Shown here piece by piece: positions 36,263-47,346 of a stretch of DNA of 64,000 bases. The translations under genes were made by a program, and so were the position numbers. Position 1 is the first letter of the stretch. The number at the start of each line of letters is the position of its first letter. The notes under the pieces are model-generated. The model did not search any database. It was not told the DNA's origin and was given only the letters and a program-made list of their open reading frames with translations. Origin of the DNA: Nocardiopsis sp. FR4 (GTDB taxonomy: Bacteria > Actinomycetota > Actinomycetes > Streptosporangiales > Streptosporangiaceae); assembly GCF_009830945.1 (NCBI RefSeq), contig NZ_VWVV01000008.1, positions 62,001-126,000 of the forward strand, read 5' to 3'.

Positions 36263-37018
36263 GTGAACGAAGCGATGAGCACCGAAACCGCCATGCACGA
36301 CACCGGGTGGAAGCGCGTCATGCTCAAACTCTCCGGTGAGGCGTTCGCCGGCGGGGGAGGGCTGGGTATCGACCCCGAGGTCGTCCAGTACGTGGCCGAG
36401 TCCATCGCGGAGGCGGTCTCCGAGGGCATCCAGGTCGCCGTGGTCGTCGGCGGCGGCAACATGTTCCGCGGCGCCCAGCTCACCGAGGGCGGCATCGAGC
36501 GCGGCCGCGCCGACTACATGGGGATGCTCGGCACCGTCATCAACTGCTTGGCCCTGCAGGACTTCCTGGAGCGGCTCGGCGTGGACACCCGGGTGCAGAC
36601 CGCCATCCACATGAGCCAGGTCGCCGAGGCCTACATCCCGCGCCGCGCCGTCCGCCACCTGGAGAAGGGCCGCGTGGTCATCTTCGGCGCCGGTCTGGGC
36701 GCCCCGTTCTTCTCCACCGACACCACGGCCGCCCAGCGCGCGCTGGAGATCGGCGCGCAGGCGGTCCTCAAGGGCACCCAGGTGGACGGTGTCTACGACT
36801 CCGACCCCCAGCGCAACCCCGACGCGGTCAAGTTCGACAAGCTCAACTACAACGAGGTCCTCACCCGCGGACTCAAGGTCATGGACGCCACCGCGGTCAG
36901 CCTGTGCATGGACAACGGGCTGCCCATCGTCGTGTTCGACCTGATGAGCCAGGGCAACATCCTGCGCGCGGTGCGCGGTGAGAAGATCGGCACCATCGTC
37001 GGGCCGACCCCCGCCTGA
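36263..37018 (+). CDS. pyrH: UMP kinase
   Basis: A 251-residue amino acid kinase-fold enzyme that phosphorylates UMP to UDP. Visible are [14 protein letters not shown] (about residues 17-30), [11 protein letters not shown] (about 60-70), the uridylate-binding [15 protein letters not shown] region, and [19 protein letters not shown] 36263 has GGGAGG nine bases upstream; an ATG at 36275 is a weaker option. frr follows after 50 bases. Confidence 0.97.
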   Translation: MNEAMSTETAMHDTGWKRVMLKLSGEAFAGGGGLGIDPEVVQYVAESIAEAVSEGIQVAVVVGGGNMFRGAQLTEGGIERGRADYMGMLGTVINCLALQDFLERLGVDTRVQTAIHMSQVAEAYIPRRAVRHLEKGRVVIFGAGLGAPFFSTDTTAAQRALEIGAQAVLKGTQVDGVYDSDPQRNPDAVKFDKLNYNEVLTRGLKVMDATAVSLCMDNGLPIVVFDLMSQGNILRAVRGEKIGTIVGPTPA

Positions 37019-37068
37019 GTCGACCCCCGCGAAGCAAGAACACCACAGTCCGAACCGGGAGCGCCCAC

Positions 37069-37626
37069 ATGATCGAAGAGACCCTCCTCGAGGCCGAGGA
37101 GAAGATGGAGAAGGCCGTGGTCGTCGCGAAGGAGGACTTCGCCACGATCCGCACCGGCCGCCCCACCCCGGCGACCTTCAACAGGGTCACCGTCGACTAC
37201 TACGGTGCGCCGACGCCGATCAACCAGCTGGCCTCCTTCTCGGTTCCCGAACCGCGCATGGTGGTCATCTCGCCGTTCGACGTCAACTCCCGTACGCAGA
37301 TCATCAACGCCATCCGCAACAGCGACCTCGGCGTGAACCCGTCCGACGACGGCCAGGTCATCCGCGTGGTGTTCCCCGAGCTGTCCGAGGAGCGCCGCAA
37401 GGAGTACGTCAAGGTCGCGCGCACCAAGGCCGAGGACAGCAAGGTCTCGATCCGCAACATCCGCCGCCGTGCCAAGGACACCTTCGAGAAGGCCGTCAAG
37501 GCCGGGGAGGTCGGCGAGGACGAGGCGCACCGCGCCCAGGCGGAGCTGGACGAGCTGTCTTCGAAGTACGTCGCGTCCGTCGACGAGCTGCTGAAGCACA
37601 AGGAATCGGAACTGCTCGAGGTTTAG
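37069..37626 (+). CDS. frr: Ribosome recycling factor
   Basis: A 185-residue protein that splits post-termination ribosomes with EF-G. The helical domain and the family sequence [19 protein letters not shown] (about residues 29-47), with [18 protein letters not shown] (about 117-134), identify it. ATG 37069 follows GGGAGCGCCCAC. cdsA starts three bases after the stop. Confidence 0.97.
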   Translation: MIEETLLEAEEKMEKAVVVAKEDFATIRTGRPTPATFNRVTVDYYGAPTPINQLASFSVPEPRMVVISPFDVNSRTQIINAIRNSDLGVNPSDDGQVIRVVFPELSEERRKEYVKVARTKAEDSKVSIRNIRRRAKDTFEKAVKAGEVGEDEAHRAQAELDELSSKYVASVDELLKHKESELLEV

Positions 37627-37629
37627 TCG

Positions 37630-38565
37630 GTGACCCTTCCTTCCGCCAGCGGCTCCGGAGGCGATGACCGCTCGCCCGAGCACAGACCTGACGAGGGGCC
37701 GCGCGACGGTTCCGACACGGCCGGTCAGCGCTTCGTGCTGCACAAACCGGGGGGTGAGCCGGTGCGCACCGGCCGCAACCTCCCGGTGGCCATCGCCAGC
37801 GGGTGCGCCCTGGGCGCACTCGTGTTCTTCTCGATCTTCCCCTGGCCCCAGCTGTTCACGGTCATCACCTCCCTGGCGGTGCTGATCGGGCTTCGGGAGG
37901 TCAATCGGGCCTTCGCCGGAAAGGGCATGGGCCTGGCCCTGGCGCCGCTGGCGGCGGGCGGGGTGGGCATGCAGGTCGCCGCCTACTTCGGCGGGACCGA
38001 CTGGTTGGTGGGGGCCACCGCGCTGACCGCGATCCTGACGCTGGTGTGGCGGCTGCGCGGCGGTACGGAGGGGTTCGTGGCCGACGCGGCGGCGAACCTG
38101 TTCACCCTGGTGTACCTGCCGTTCCTGCTGGGGACGTGGCTGCTGCTCGTCTCGCACCCCGAGGACGGGCAGTACCGCCTGGTCACGTTCATCGTGGTGA
38201 CGATCTCCAGCGACATCGGCGGCTACTTCGCCGGGATCCTGCTGGGACGGCACAAGATGGCCCCGGTGATCAGCCCCAACAAGACCTGGGAGGGCTTCGG
38301 CGGCTCCGTGGTCGGCTGCGCCGTGGCCGGGGCGCTGTGCGTGGTGCTGATGCTGGACGGCCCCTGGTGGGTCGGCGTGGTCCTGGGCCTGGCGGTCGTG
38401 CTCGCCGCCACCGTGGGGGACCTCATCGAGTCGCTGTTCAAGCGCGACCTCGGCGTCAAGGACATGGGCCGGTTCATGCCGGGACACGGCGGCCTCATGG
38501 ACCGCCTGGACTCGCTGCTGATCGCCGGTCCCGTGGTGTGGATGGTGCTCAGCCTCCTGCTGTAG
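37630..38565 (+). CDS. cdsA: Phosphatidate cytidylyltransferase (CDP-diacylglycerol synthase)
   Basis: A 311-residue membrane enzyme that makes CDP-diacylglycerol from CTP and phosphatidic acid, the branch point for phospholipids. After a hydrophilic N-terminus of about 50 residues, seven to eight membrane segments follow. SPNKTWEGFGGS (about residues 216-227) and the CdsA signature VGDLIESLFKRDLGVKDMGR with PGHGGLMDRLDS are visible near the C-terminus. GTG 37630 immediately follows frr. Confidence 0.95.
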   Translation: MTLPSASGSGGDDRSPEHRPDEGPRDGSDTAGQRFVLHKPGGEPVRTGRNLPVAIASGCALGALVFFSIFPWPQLFTVITSLAVLIGLREVNRAFAGKGMGLALAPLAAGGVGMQVAAYFGGTDWLVGATALTAILTLVWRLRGGTEGFVADAAANLFTLVYLPFLLGTWLLLVSHPEDGQYRLVTFIVVTISSDIGGYFAGILLGRHKMAPVISPNKTWEGFGGSVVGCAVAGALCVVLMLDGPWWVGVVLGLAVVLAATVGDLIESLFKRDLGVKDMGRFMPGHGGLMDRLDSLLIAGPVVWMVLSLLL

Positions 38566-38568
38566 CGC

Positions 38569-38597
38569 GGCGGGGCGGACCCCCGGTCCGTCCCGCC
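38569..38597 (+). terminator. Terminator after cdsA
   Basis: GGCGGGGCGGACC and GGTCCGTCCCGCC pair over 13 positions (one G-U) with a CCC loop. Confidence 0.75.
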
Positions 38598-38650
38598 CCG
38601 CGGCGGGGCGGGGATGGTCCGGGCGGTGGGCGGGTGGATACGCTCGTCGG

Positions 38651-39832
38651 GTGGAAGAACCGCTGATCGAACGAATGCGCGTGTACGGCGAGACGGTCTT
38701 CGCCGAGATGACGCGGCTGGCCGTGGAGACCGGGTCGGTCAACCTGGGGCAGGGCTTCCCCGACACCGACGGTCCCCGCTCCCTGCTGGAGGCGGCCTCC
38801 GGGCACATCCTGGCGGGGGTGAACCAGTACCCGCCGGGGCCCGGAAGGGCGGAGCTGCGCGAGGCGGTGAGCCGGTACCGGGCCCGCCACTACGGCATCG
38901 AACTGGACCCGGAGACCGAGGTCTACGTCACCGTCGGCGCCACCGCCGGGATCGCGGCCTCCCTGCTGGCCCTGGTCGAGCGCGGGGACGAGGTCATCGT
39001 CTTCGAGCCGATGTACGACTCCTACGCCGCGATGATCACCCTGGCGGGCGGGGTGCGCAGGTCCGTGACGCTGCGCCCCGACCCCGCCACCGGACGCTTC
39101 TCCTTCGACTCCGGGGAGCTGCGCGCGGCCGTGGGGCCGCGTACCCGGATGATCCTGGTGAACAGCCCGCACAACCCCACGGGCACGGTGTTCACCGCCG
39201 GGGAGCTGGAGGAGATCGCCTCGGTCTGCCGCGAGCACGACCTCATCGCGTTCACCGACGAGGTCTACGAGTTCCTCGCCTTCGACGGCAGGCCGCACGT
39301 CCCCCTGGCCACCCTGCCCGGTATGCGCGAGCGCACGCTGTCGGTCTCCTCGGTGGGCAAGATGTTCGCCGTGACCGGCTGGAAGACCGGCTGGGTGATG
39401 GGCCCCGCGCCCCTGGTCGGCGCGGTGCGCACGGTGAACCAGTTCCTGACCTTCTCCGCCAACGGCGCGCTGCAGCTGGCCACGGCCGAGGCGATCGACC
39501 ACCAGGAGGACTGGGTGGCCGCCCAGCGCGCCGCGCTCCAGGACAAGCGCGACCGCCTGGCGGAGGGACTGACCGGTGCCGGGTTCGACGTGAACGTGTG
39601 CGAGGGGACCTACTTCCTCATGGCCGACATCCGGTCGCTCGGCTACGCGGACGGGGTGGAGGTGGCCCGGGCCCTGCCCTGGGAGGCGGGGGTGGCCGCG
39701 GTGCCCGCCCAGGTGTTCTACGACCACCAGCGGGAGGGGGCGCACCTGCTCAGGTTCGCCTTCTGCAAGCGGGACGAGGTGCTGGACGAGGCCGTCTCCC
39801 GCCTCGTCCGGTGGCACGGGCGCAAGGCGTAG
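38651..39832 (+). CDS. PLP-dependent aminotransferase (class I/II)
   Basis: A 393-residue fold-type I aminotransferase. Visible motifs are NLGQGFPDTDGP (substrate-binding, about residues 31-42), NSPHNPTGTVF (about 174-184), DEVYEFL (about 207-213) and the PLP-lysine region SVSSVGKMFAVTGWKTGW (Lys near 239). The pattern is closest to the kynurenine-oxoglutarate/methionine aminotransferase branch, but the substrate cannot be read from sequence. GTG 38651 is the start that fits the family. It marks the end of the conserved rpsB-cdsA block. Confidence 0.88.
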   Translation: MEEPLIERMRVYGETVFAEMTRLAVETGSVNLGQGFPDTDGPRSLLEAASGHILAGVNQYPPGPGRAELREAVSRYRARHYGIELDPETEVYVTVGATAGIAASLLALVERGDEVIVFEPMYDSYAAMITLAGGVRRSVTLRPDPATGRFSFDSGELRAAVGPRTRMILVNSPHNPTGTVFTAGELEEIASVCREHDLIAFTDEVYEFLAFDGRPHVPLATLPGMRERTLSVSSVGKMFAVTGWKTGWVMGPAPLVGAVRTVNQFLTFSANGALQLATAEAIDHQEDWVAAQRAALQDKRDRLAEGLTGAGFDVNVCEGTYFLMADIRSLGYADGVEVARALPWEAGVAAVPAQVFYDHQREGAHLLRFAFCKRDEVLDEAVSRLVRWHGRKA

Positions 39833-39866
39833 GGCCGGTCGCGCCCCGCTTCCGGCGGCCGCGGGC

Positions 39867-41279
39867 TCAGCCCCGGGCCCCGCCGTCCATGAGCCCGACC
39901 AGGCGCCGCTCGGCGTCGGGACCCGCGGGGACCCGGGGCAGGCGCCAGAGGAGGACGGCGCCGACCGCCCACCACACGCCCACCATGGTCCACTCGTGCC
40001 ACCCCAGGGCCGCGGGCATCCCCGGCAGGTACAGCAGGAGCAGCCCCAGGGACAGCACGAGGGCCACCACCCCGACGGGAACGCCCGCCGGGACGGTGAA
40101 GGGGCGTTCCATACCGGGTTCGCGGCGGCGCAGCACCAGGAAGCTGACCACCACCGTGACGAAGGCGACCACGATGTTGAGGCCGCCCGCGTCGACCAGC
40201 CACACGAGCATCGGGCGGCCGAAGAAGGGCGCGGCGAGCGAGAGGGCGCCGATGCACAGCAGGGCGTTGGACGGGGTGTGGAAGCGCGGGTGCAGGCGGC
40301 CCAGCCAGTCGGGGAGCATCCGGGAGCGGGCCATGGCGTAGACCAGGCGGCTGCCGCCGATGAGGAAGGCGTTCCAGCTGGTGAGCAGGCCCGCGACACC
40401 GCCCAGCACGAGCAGGTTGCCCATGAGGGGGCTGTTCCACATGGCGGAGACGGCGTCGGCGGAGGCCAGCTCGGAGTCCAGGAGTTCGGCTGCCGACAGC
40501 CCCGAGCCCGCGGTGAGCACCACCATCACGTACCAGGCGGTCGCGCAGAACACCGAGAGCACCAGCAGGGCGCCGATCATGCGGTGGGGGAGCCGGATCT
40601 CGGAGGCTGACTGCGGGATGACGTCGAAGCCGACGAAGAGGAAGGGGACCGCGACCAGCACCACGGCCATGCCCGGGACGCCCCCGGTGAACAGGGGCTC
40701 CATGTTCGCGGCGGAGCCGCCGACGAACGCCCCGGTGACCATGACCGCCCCTGCGGCCAGCAGGAACAGCACCGCCACGGTCTGCAGGACGCTGGCGGGC
40801 CGGATACCGACGTAGTTGACGGCCGTCATCAGGATCGCGGTGGCCACGCCGACCGCGGCGAGGCTGGCGTGCACCTCGGCCCCGGCGACCGTCCACAGGC
40901 GACCGGCCTCCATGCCGGGGAGCAGGTAGACGAGGGTTTGGGGAACGGCCACCGCCTCGAAGGCGACGACGGACACGTACCCGAGCACCATCGCCCAGGA
41001 GGCGACGAGGGCCCCCTTGGGCCCGATGGCGCGCATGGCGTAGTGGTGCTCGCCGCCCGCGTGCGGCATCGCGGCGACGAGTTCGGCGTAGGCCAAGCCG
41101 ACGAAGGCCATGACCACACCGCCGACGACGAAGGCCAGGGCGGCGCCGCCGCTGCCCGCCGCGTCGACGAAGTCGCCGGTCAGGACGATCCAGCCGAAGC
41201 CGATCATCGCGCCGAAGCCGAGGGCGAGGACGTCCCCCCGCCCCAGCACCCGGACGAGACTCTGCCTGTCATCGGTCAT
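39867..41279 (-). CDS. APC-family amino acid permease
   Basis: A 470-residue integral membrane protein with about 12 hydrophobic segments. The first helix carries ALGFGAMIGFGWIVLTGDFV, the APC-superfamily unwound region, and PFLFVGFDVIPQSASEI (about residues 205-221) is the family's helix 6 signature. ATG 41279 is chosen (MTDDRQSLVRVLGRGDV); a further 31 upstream codons are Pro/Arg-rich and non-homologous in character. Substrate is unknown, probably an amino acid or amine. It converges on the aminotransferase gene with a 34-base gap. Confidence 0.88.
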   Translation of the reverse strand: MTDDRQSLVRVLGRGDVLALGFGAMIGFGWIVLTGDFVDAAGSGGAALAFVVGGVVMAFVGLAYAELVAAMPHAGGEHHYAMRAIGPKGALVASWAMVLGYVSVVAFEAVAVPQTLVYLLPGMEAGRLWTVAGAEVHASLAAVGVATAILMTAVNYVGIRPASVLQTVAVLFLLAAGAVMVTGAFVGGSAANMEPLFTGGVPGMAVVLVAVPFLFVGFDVIPQSASEIRLPHRMIGALLVLSVFCATAWYVMVVLTAGSGLSAAELLDSELASADAVSAMWNSPLMGNLLVLGGVAGLLTSWNAFLIGGSRLVYAMARSRMLPDWLGRLHPRFHTPSNALLCIGALSLAAPFFGRPMLVWLVDAGGLNIVVAFVTVVVSFLVLRRREPGMERPFTVPAGVPVGVVALVLSLGLLLLYLPGMPAALGWHEWTMVGVWWAVGAVLLWRLPRVPAGPDAERRLVGLMDGGARG

Positions 41280-41418
41280 GGGGCCCCCAACGTTCTCGGC
41301 TGGCCACACACAAGCACGCGCACGTCGGGTCGGGGAAGGGGGGCGTCGCGGTGATGTTCCGGCGGTTTCCACGCCACCGCGGGACGAGGCCGGTGGTGGG
41401 AGGTCCGGTGTTCGGCGG

Positions 41419-41449
41419 GGCGCCGGAGGGCGCGGGGTCCTCCGGCGCC
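41419..41449 (-). terminator. Terminator of the glgE-treS-mak-glgB operon
   Basis: GGCGCCGGAGG and CCTCCGGCGCC form a perfect 11-bp stem with a nine-base loop just beyond the glgB stop. Confidence 0.7.
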
Positions 41450-41456
41450 GGTCACC

Positions 41457-43910
41457 CTAGCGTTCGGGCTCGAACCAGACCGCGCCCAGCGGCGGCAGGG
41501 TCACCTCGGCCGAGAGGGGCTGGCCGTGCCACGGGACCTCCTCGGCGTCCACGTACGCGGGAGCCGGGTGGCCCGAGCCGCCGAAGCGCTCCTCGTCGGT
41601 GTTGAGCAGCGCCTTCCAGCGGCCCTTCCCCGGCAGGCCCATCCGCCACTCCGTGCGCGGCACCGGAGAGAAGTTCACCGCGCAGGCCAGCACCGAGCCG
41701 TCGTCGCCGTGGCGCAGGTAGGACAGCGTGTTGCCCTGGTGGTCGTTACCGTCCAGCCAGCGGAATCCCGCGGGGTCGGTGTCCAGAGACCACAGGGCGG
41801 GCCGCGGCCGGTAGGCCTCGTTGAGTTCGCGCACCAGGCGCTGCACGCCCGCGTGGTGGTCGAACTGCAGCAGCCACCACGGCACGCCCTCGCGGTGCGA
41901 CCACTCGTCCCCCTGGGCGATCTCCCCGCCCATGAACAGCAGCTGCTTGCCCGGGTGCGACCACATGAAGGCCAGCAGCGCGCGCAGGGTGGCCGAGCGC
42001 TGCCACTCGTCGCCCGGGGGCTTGTTGAACAGCGACTGCTTGCCGTGCACCACCTCGTCGTGCGACAGCGGCAGCACGTAGTTCTCGCTGTAGGCGTACA
42101 CCATGGAGAAGGTGACGTCGTTGTGGTGGTACTGCCGGTGGATCGGCTCCTTCTTGACGTACTCCAGGGTGTCGTGCATCCACCCCATGTTCCACTTGAA
42201 GCCGAAGCCGAGCCCGCCGTGGTCGACCGGGGTGGTCACCCCCGTGTACGCCGTGGACTCCTCGGCGATCATCGCCACGTGCGGGTTGCGCCGGTAGACG
42301 GTGGTGTTGAGTTCCTTGAGGAAGTCGATCGCCTCCAGGTTCTCCCGGCCGCCGAAGGCGTTGGGTTCCCAGCCCCCGGAGTCGCGCGAGTAGTCGAGGT
42401 AGATCATCGAGGCCACCGCGTCCACCCGCAGGCCGTCGATGTGGAACTCCTCCAGCCAGTACAGCGCGTTGGCGATGAGGAAGTTGCGCACCTCGGTCCG
42501 CCCGTAGTTGAAGATGAGCGTCCCCCAGTCCGGGTGCTCGCCCCGGCGCGGGTCGGGGTGCTCGTACAGCGCGGTGCCGTCGAAGCGGGCCAGCGCCCAG
42601 TCGTCCCGGGGGAAGTGCGCGGGCACCCAGTCCAGGAACACGCCGATCCCGGCCTGGTGCAGGGAGTCCACCAGGTGGCGGAACTCGTCCGGCGAGCCGA
42701 ACCGGGGCGTGGGAGCGTAGTACGACGTCACCTGGTAGCCCCAGGAACCGTCGTAGGGGTGCCCCGCCACGGGCAGGAACTCCACGTGCGTGAACCCCAT
42801 GTCGGTCACGTACGCGACCAGCTGGTCGGCCAGCTCGGCGTAGCCCAGCCCGGGCCGCCAGGAGCCCAGGTGCACCTCGTACACGCTCATCGGCGCCTTG
42901 TGCTGCTCCACGCCCTTGCGCTCGGCCATCCACTCCTGGTCGCCCCAGGTGTGCGTGGAGACGGTGACCACCGAGGCGGTCTCGGGCGGCATCTGCGTGC
43001 GCCGCGCCATCGGGTCGGCCTTGTCCCGCCAGTGCCCGTCGGCGCCCAGGACCTGGAACTTGTACAGGTCGCCCTCGCCCACGCCGGGCAGGAACAGCTC
43101 CCACACGCCCGTGGCGCCGAGGCTGCGCATCGGGTGCCCGACGCCGTTCCAGTAGTTGAAGTCGCCGATCAGCCGGACCCCGCGCGCGTCCGGGGCCCAC
43201 ACGGAGAACCCGGTTCCGGTCACCTCGCCCATCGGGGTGTCCTCGACCCGCACGTGCGCGCCGAGGGCGTTCCACAACTCCTCGTGGCGGCCCTCACCGA
43301 TCAGGTGCAGGTCCAGGTCGCCCAGGGTGGGCGCGAAGCGGTAGGGGTCGGCGGTCACGTGCTCGGGCCCGTCGGCCTCGTAGCGCGACGCGATCCGGTA
43401 GTCGGGCGCGGATCCCAGCCTGCTCTTGGCCACCTTGGCGGCGAAGACCCCCCGGTGCAGGTGCTCCAGGCGCAGACGGGACCCGTCGGCCAGGACCGCG
43501 TCCACCTCCAGGGCGCCCGGCCGCAGGGTCCGCAGCACGGTCCCCCGGCCCTGGGTGTGCACGCCCAGCAGGGAGTGGGGGTCATGGTGGTGGCCGTCCA
43601 CCAGGCGGTCCAGTTCGGAGAGCAGGGCGGGGTCGGGACCGGCCTTGGCCCGGGTGGCCGTCCTGGCGGCGGCCCCGCCGCCCGACGCCTTCCCCTTGGA
43701 GGACTTCCCCTTGGAGGCCTTCGCCTTCCCCCCGGAGGCGGTCCGTGCGGCCGCGGCGGCCCCACCCGCCTCCGCCACCGGGAACTCCTCCAGGACGGGC
43801 ACACCGCCGTCCGTCTCGGGATCGGTCTTGGCACCGGTCGTTTTCTTCGTGGTCTTCGCGGCCTTGGCGGCACTGGCACGCGGACGCTCTTCGCTGCGCG
43901 GCGAGGTCAA
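41457..43910 (-). CDS. glgB: 1,4-alpha-glucan branching enzyme
   Basis: An 817-residue GH13 enzyme that adds alpha-1,6 branches to the glucan made by GlgE. A Lys/Ala/Gly-rich tail (about residues 1-95) precedes the N1/CBM48 domains and the catalytic barrel. Catalytic residues are in GLRVDAVASM (Asp, about 495), MIAEEST (Glu, about 550) and PLSHDEVVHGKQS (Asp, about 618). The start is TTG 43910, supported by GGAG six bases upstream; no better ATG/GTG precedes the basic tail. It is the last gene of the operon. Confidence 0.95.
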   Translation of the reverse strand: MTSPRSEERPRASAAKAAKTTKKTTGAKTDPETDGGVPVLEEFPVAEAGGAAAAARTASGGKAKASKGKSSKGKASGGGAAARTATRAKAGPDPALLSELDRLVDGHHHDPHSLLGVHTQGRGTVLRTLRPGALEVDAVLADGSRLRLEHLHRGVFAAKVAKSRLGSAPDYRIASRYEADGPEHVTADPYRFAPTLGDLDLHLIGEGRHEELWNALGAHVRVEDTPMGEVTGTGFSVWAPDARGVRLIGDFNYWNGVGHPMRSLGATGVWELFLPGVGEGDLYKFQVLGADGHWRDKADPMARRTQMPPETASVVTVSTHTWGDQEWMAERKGVEQHKAPMSVYEVHLGSWRPGLGYAELADQLVAYVTDMGFTHVEFLPVAGHPYDGSWGYQVTSYYAPTPRFGSPDEFRHLVDSLHQAGIGVFLDWVPAHFPRDDWALARFDGTALYEHPDPRRGEHPDWGTLIFNYGRTEVRNFLIANALYWLEEFHIDGLRVDAVASMIYLDYSRDSGGWEPNAFGGRENLEAIDFLKELNTTVYRRNPHVAMIAEESTAYTGVTTPVDHGGLGFGFKWNMGWMHDTLEYVKKEPIHRQYHHNDVTFSMVYAYSENYVLPLSHDEVVHGKQSLFNKPPGDEWQRSATLRALLAFMWSHPGKQLLFMGGEIAQGDEWSHREGVPWWLLQFDHHAGVQRLVRELNEAYRPRPALWSLDTDPAGFRWLDGNDHQGNTLSYLRHGDDGSVLACAVNFSPVPRTEWRMGLPGKGRWKALLNTDEERFGGSGHPAPAYVDAEEVPWHGQPLSAEVTLPPLGAVWFEPER

Positions 43911-43995
43911 TACGGACTCCGTGGTAGTCGTGCGGTCGGACCGGGGGGTGCATGGTGGGGCGGCCGCCGCCCCCGGGGAGGCGGCCGCCGGTGGG

Positions 43996-45387
43996 TCATC
44001 CGGGGACGGGCGGCGCGGCGGCCGCGGTGGCGATGGACTCCAGCGGGACGCGCAGCCAGTTGGGCCGGTTCCTGGCCTCGTACAGCACCTCGTAGACGGC
44101 CTTGTCGAACTCGAAGGCGCGCAGCACCACCAGGTGCTTCTCCGGGTCGGCCCCGCCCCCGTCGGCGTAGCCCCGGCAGAAGGCCTCCCGGTTGTGTCGG
44201 GCCCAGGCCCGTGCCGACCACTCCAGACCGGTGTCTCCCGGGTGCCCGACCAGCAGGTACCCGGCCGCGTAGTCGAAGGAGCGCAGCATTCCGGCCACGT
44301 CCCGCAGCGGGCTGGACAGGCGCTGGCGGTCCCGGACCGGAACGGTGGGCTCGCCCTCGAAGTCCAGCACCACCCACCCGGGCCCGGTGCGGATCACCTG
44401 GCCCAGGTGGTAGTCGCCGTGGATGCGCTGGATCGGCAGCGGTTCGTCCACCTCGGAGAAGTCGGCGTAGGCCTCCATCACCCGGGGCGCCTGCTCGGCG
44501 AGTTCGGGAACCTCGGCGCTGGCCATCGCCAGGCGTTCGACCATGGCGTCGGCCATCTCGGCCGCCCCGGCGGGCGTGAGCACGTCCGTGGGCAGCGTCC
44601 GCGCCAGGGTCCGATGCACCTCGGCCGTGGTGCGGCCGAGCCGTTCGGCCTCCCCGGTGAACGCCGACTCCTGCTCGCCGCCCCTTCCCTCCAGCAGGGC
44701 GCGCACGTTGGCGGTGGCCAGCACCCACCCGTCCGTGGCCTGCGGGATGTAGGTCTGGAGCATGGCCAGGGTGGTCGGGGTGGAGTGCCCGGCCAGGTCG
44801 GCCTCGATCCACCCGCAGGGCCGGGCCACGTACGGCGACCCGGACAGCGCCATGTTCAGCTCCAGGTCCGGATTGGTGCCGGGCCAGAGCCTGCGGAAGG
44901 TCTTGAGTACGTAGTCCTCGCCGAAGACGAGCGAGGTGTTGGACTGCTCACCGGTGAGCATCCTCCCGGTGGTGCCGGTGCGGACCCGCCCGCCGGGCAG
45001 GGTCCGGAAGCGCACCCGTCCGGAGGGTTCGGCCCCGGTGGGGGCGGCGAACCTCTCCAGGAGCAGCCCGGTCAGCTCGGCGTCGTGGGCCGCGTCGTAG
45101 ACCACTCTGGGTCTGCCGCCCGAGACCTGGCACACGCCGATGGCCACGCGGGCCAGGTCGGGCGGCAGCGACCGCGGCGGACGCGAGCCCAGCAGCACCT
45201 GGTAACGGGAGCTGCGGCCCCGCTGCCCGGCCTGCACGACGAGGACGTTCAGGTCCGGTCCCTCCGGACCGGCCGAGACGAGCGTGTACCTGCTCTCGAC
45301 CCGGATCTGCCGGATGGGGATGCCCTTGCCGGAGAACCAGCGCTGCCTCGGGAGCCAGACGGCGAGGAGTTCCTCGAGTTGGGACAT
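43996..45387 (-). CDS. mak: Maltokinase
   Basis: A 463-residue kinase that phosphorylates maltose with ATP to maltose-1-phosphate, the GlgE donor. The aminoglycoside-phosphotransferase-like core has LTGEQSNTSLVFG near the nucleotide site, catalytic RIHGDYHLGQV (about residues 320-330) and metal-binding VLDFEGEP (about 340-347). ATG 45387 (MSQLEELLAVWL) starts one base after the treS stop, indicating translational coupling. In some species mak is fused to treS; here the two are separate. Confidence 0.95.
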   Translation of the reverse strand: MSQLEELLAVWLPRQRWFSGKGIPIRQIRVESRYTLVSAGPEGPDLNVLVVQAGQRGRSSRYQVLLGSRPPRSLPPDLARVAIGVCQVSGGRPRVVYDAAHDAELTGLLLERFAAPTGAEPSGRVRFRTLPGGRVRTGTTGRMLTGEQSNTSLVFGEDYVLKTFRRLWPGTNPDLELNMALSGSPYVARPCGWIEADLAGHSTPTTLAMLQTYIPQATDGWVLATANVRALLEGRGGEQESAFTGEAERLGRTTAEVHRTLARTLPTDVLTPAGAAEMADAMVERLAMASAEVPELAEQAPRVMEAYADFSEVDEPLPIQRIHGDYHLGQVIRTGPGWVVLDFEGEPTVPVRDRQRLSSPLRDVAGMLRSFDYAAGYLLVGHPGDTGLEWSARAWARHNREAFCRGYADGGGADPEKHLVVLRAFEFDKAVYEVLYEARNRPNWLRVPLESIATAAAAPPVPG

Positions 45388-45388
45388 G

Positions 45389-47239
<1,851 letters not shown>

Positions 47240-47296
47240 CTACTGCTCCCCACCAAAATGTTCGACGTCGGATCAACGGGCGTTCCGGACACGGGT

Positions 47297-47327
47297 GGGG
47301 CCCCGGCGGGGTGTTCCGCCGGGCCCC
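47297..47327 (-). terminator. Intercistronic hairpin between glgE and treS
   Basis: GGGGCCCGGCGG equivalents pair over 12 bp with one bulged C and a six-base loop. It may attenuate expression of treS-mak-glgB or protect mRNA ends. Confidence 0.5.
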
Positions 47328-47346
47328 GCTCCCTGGTCCGGGGCCG

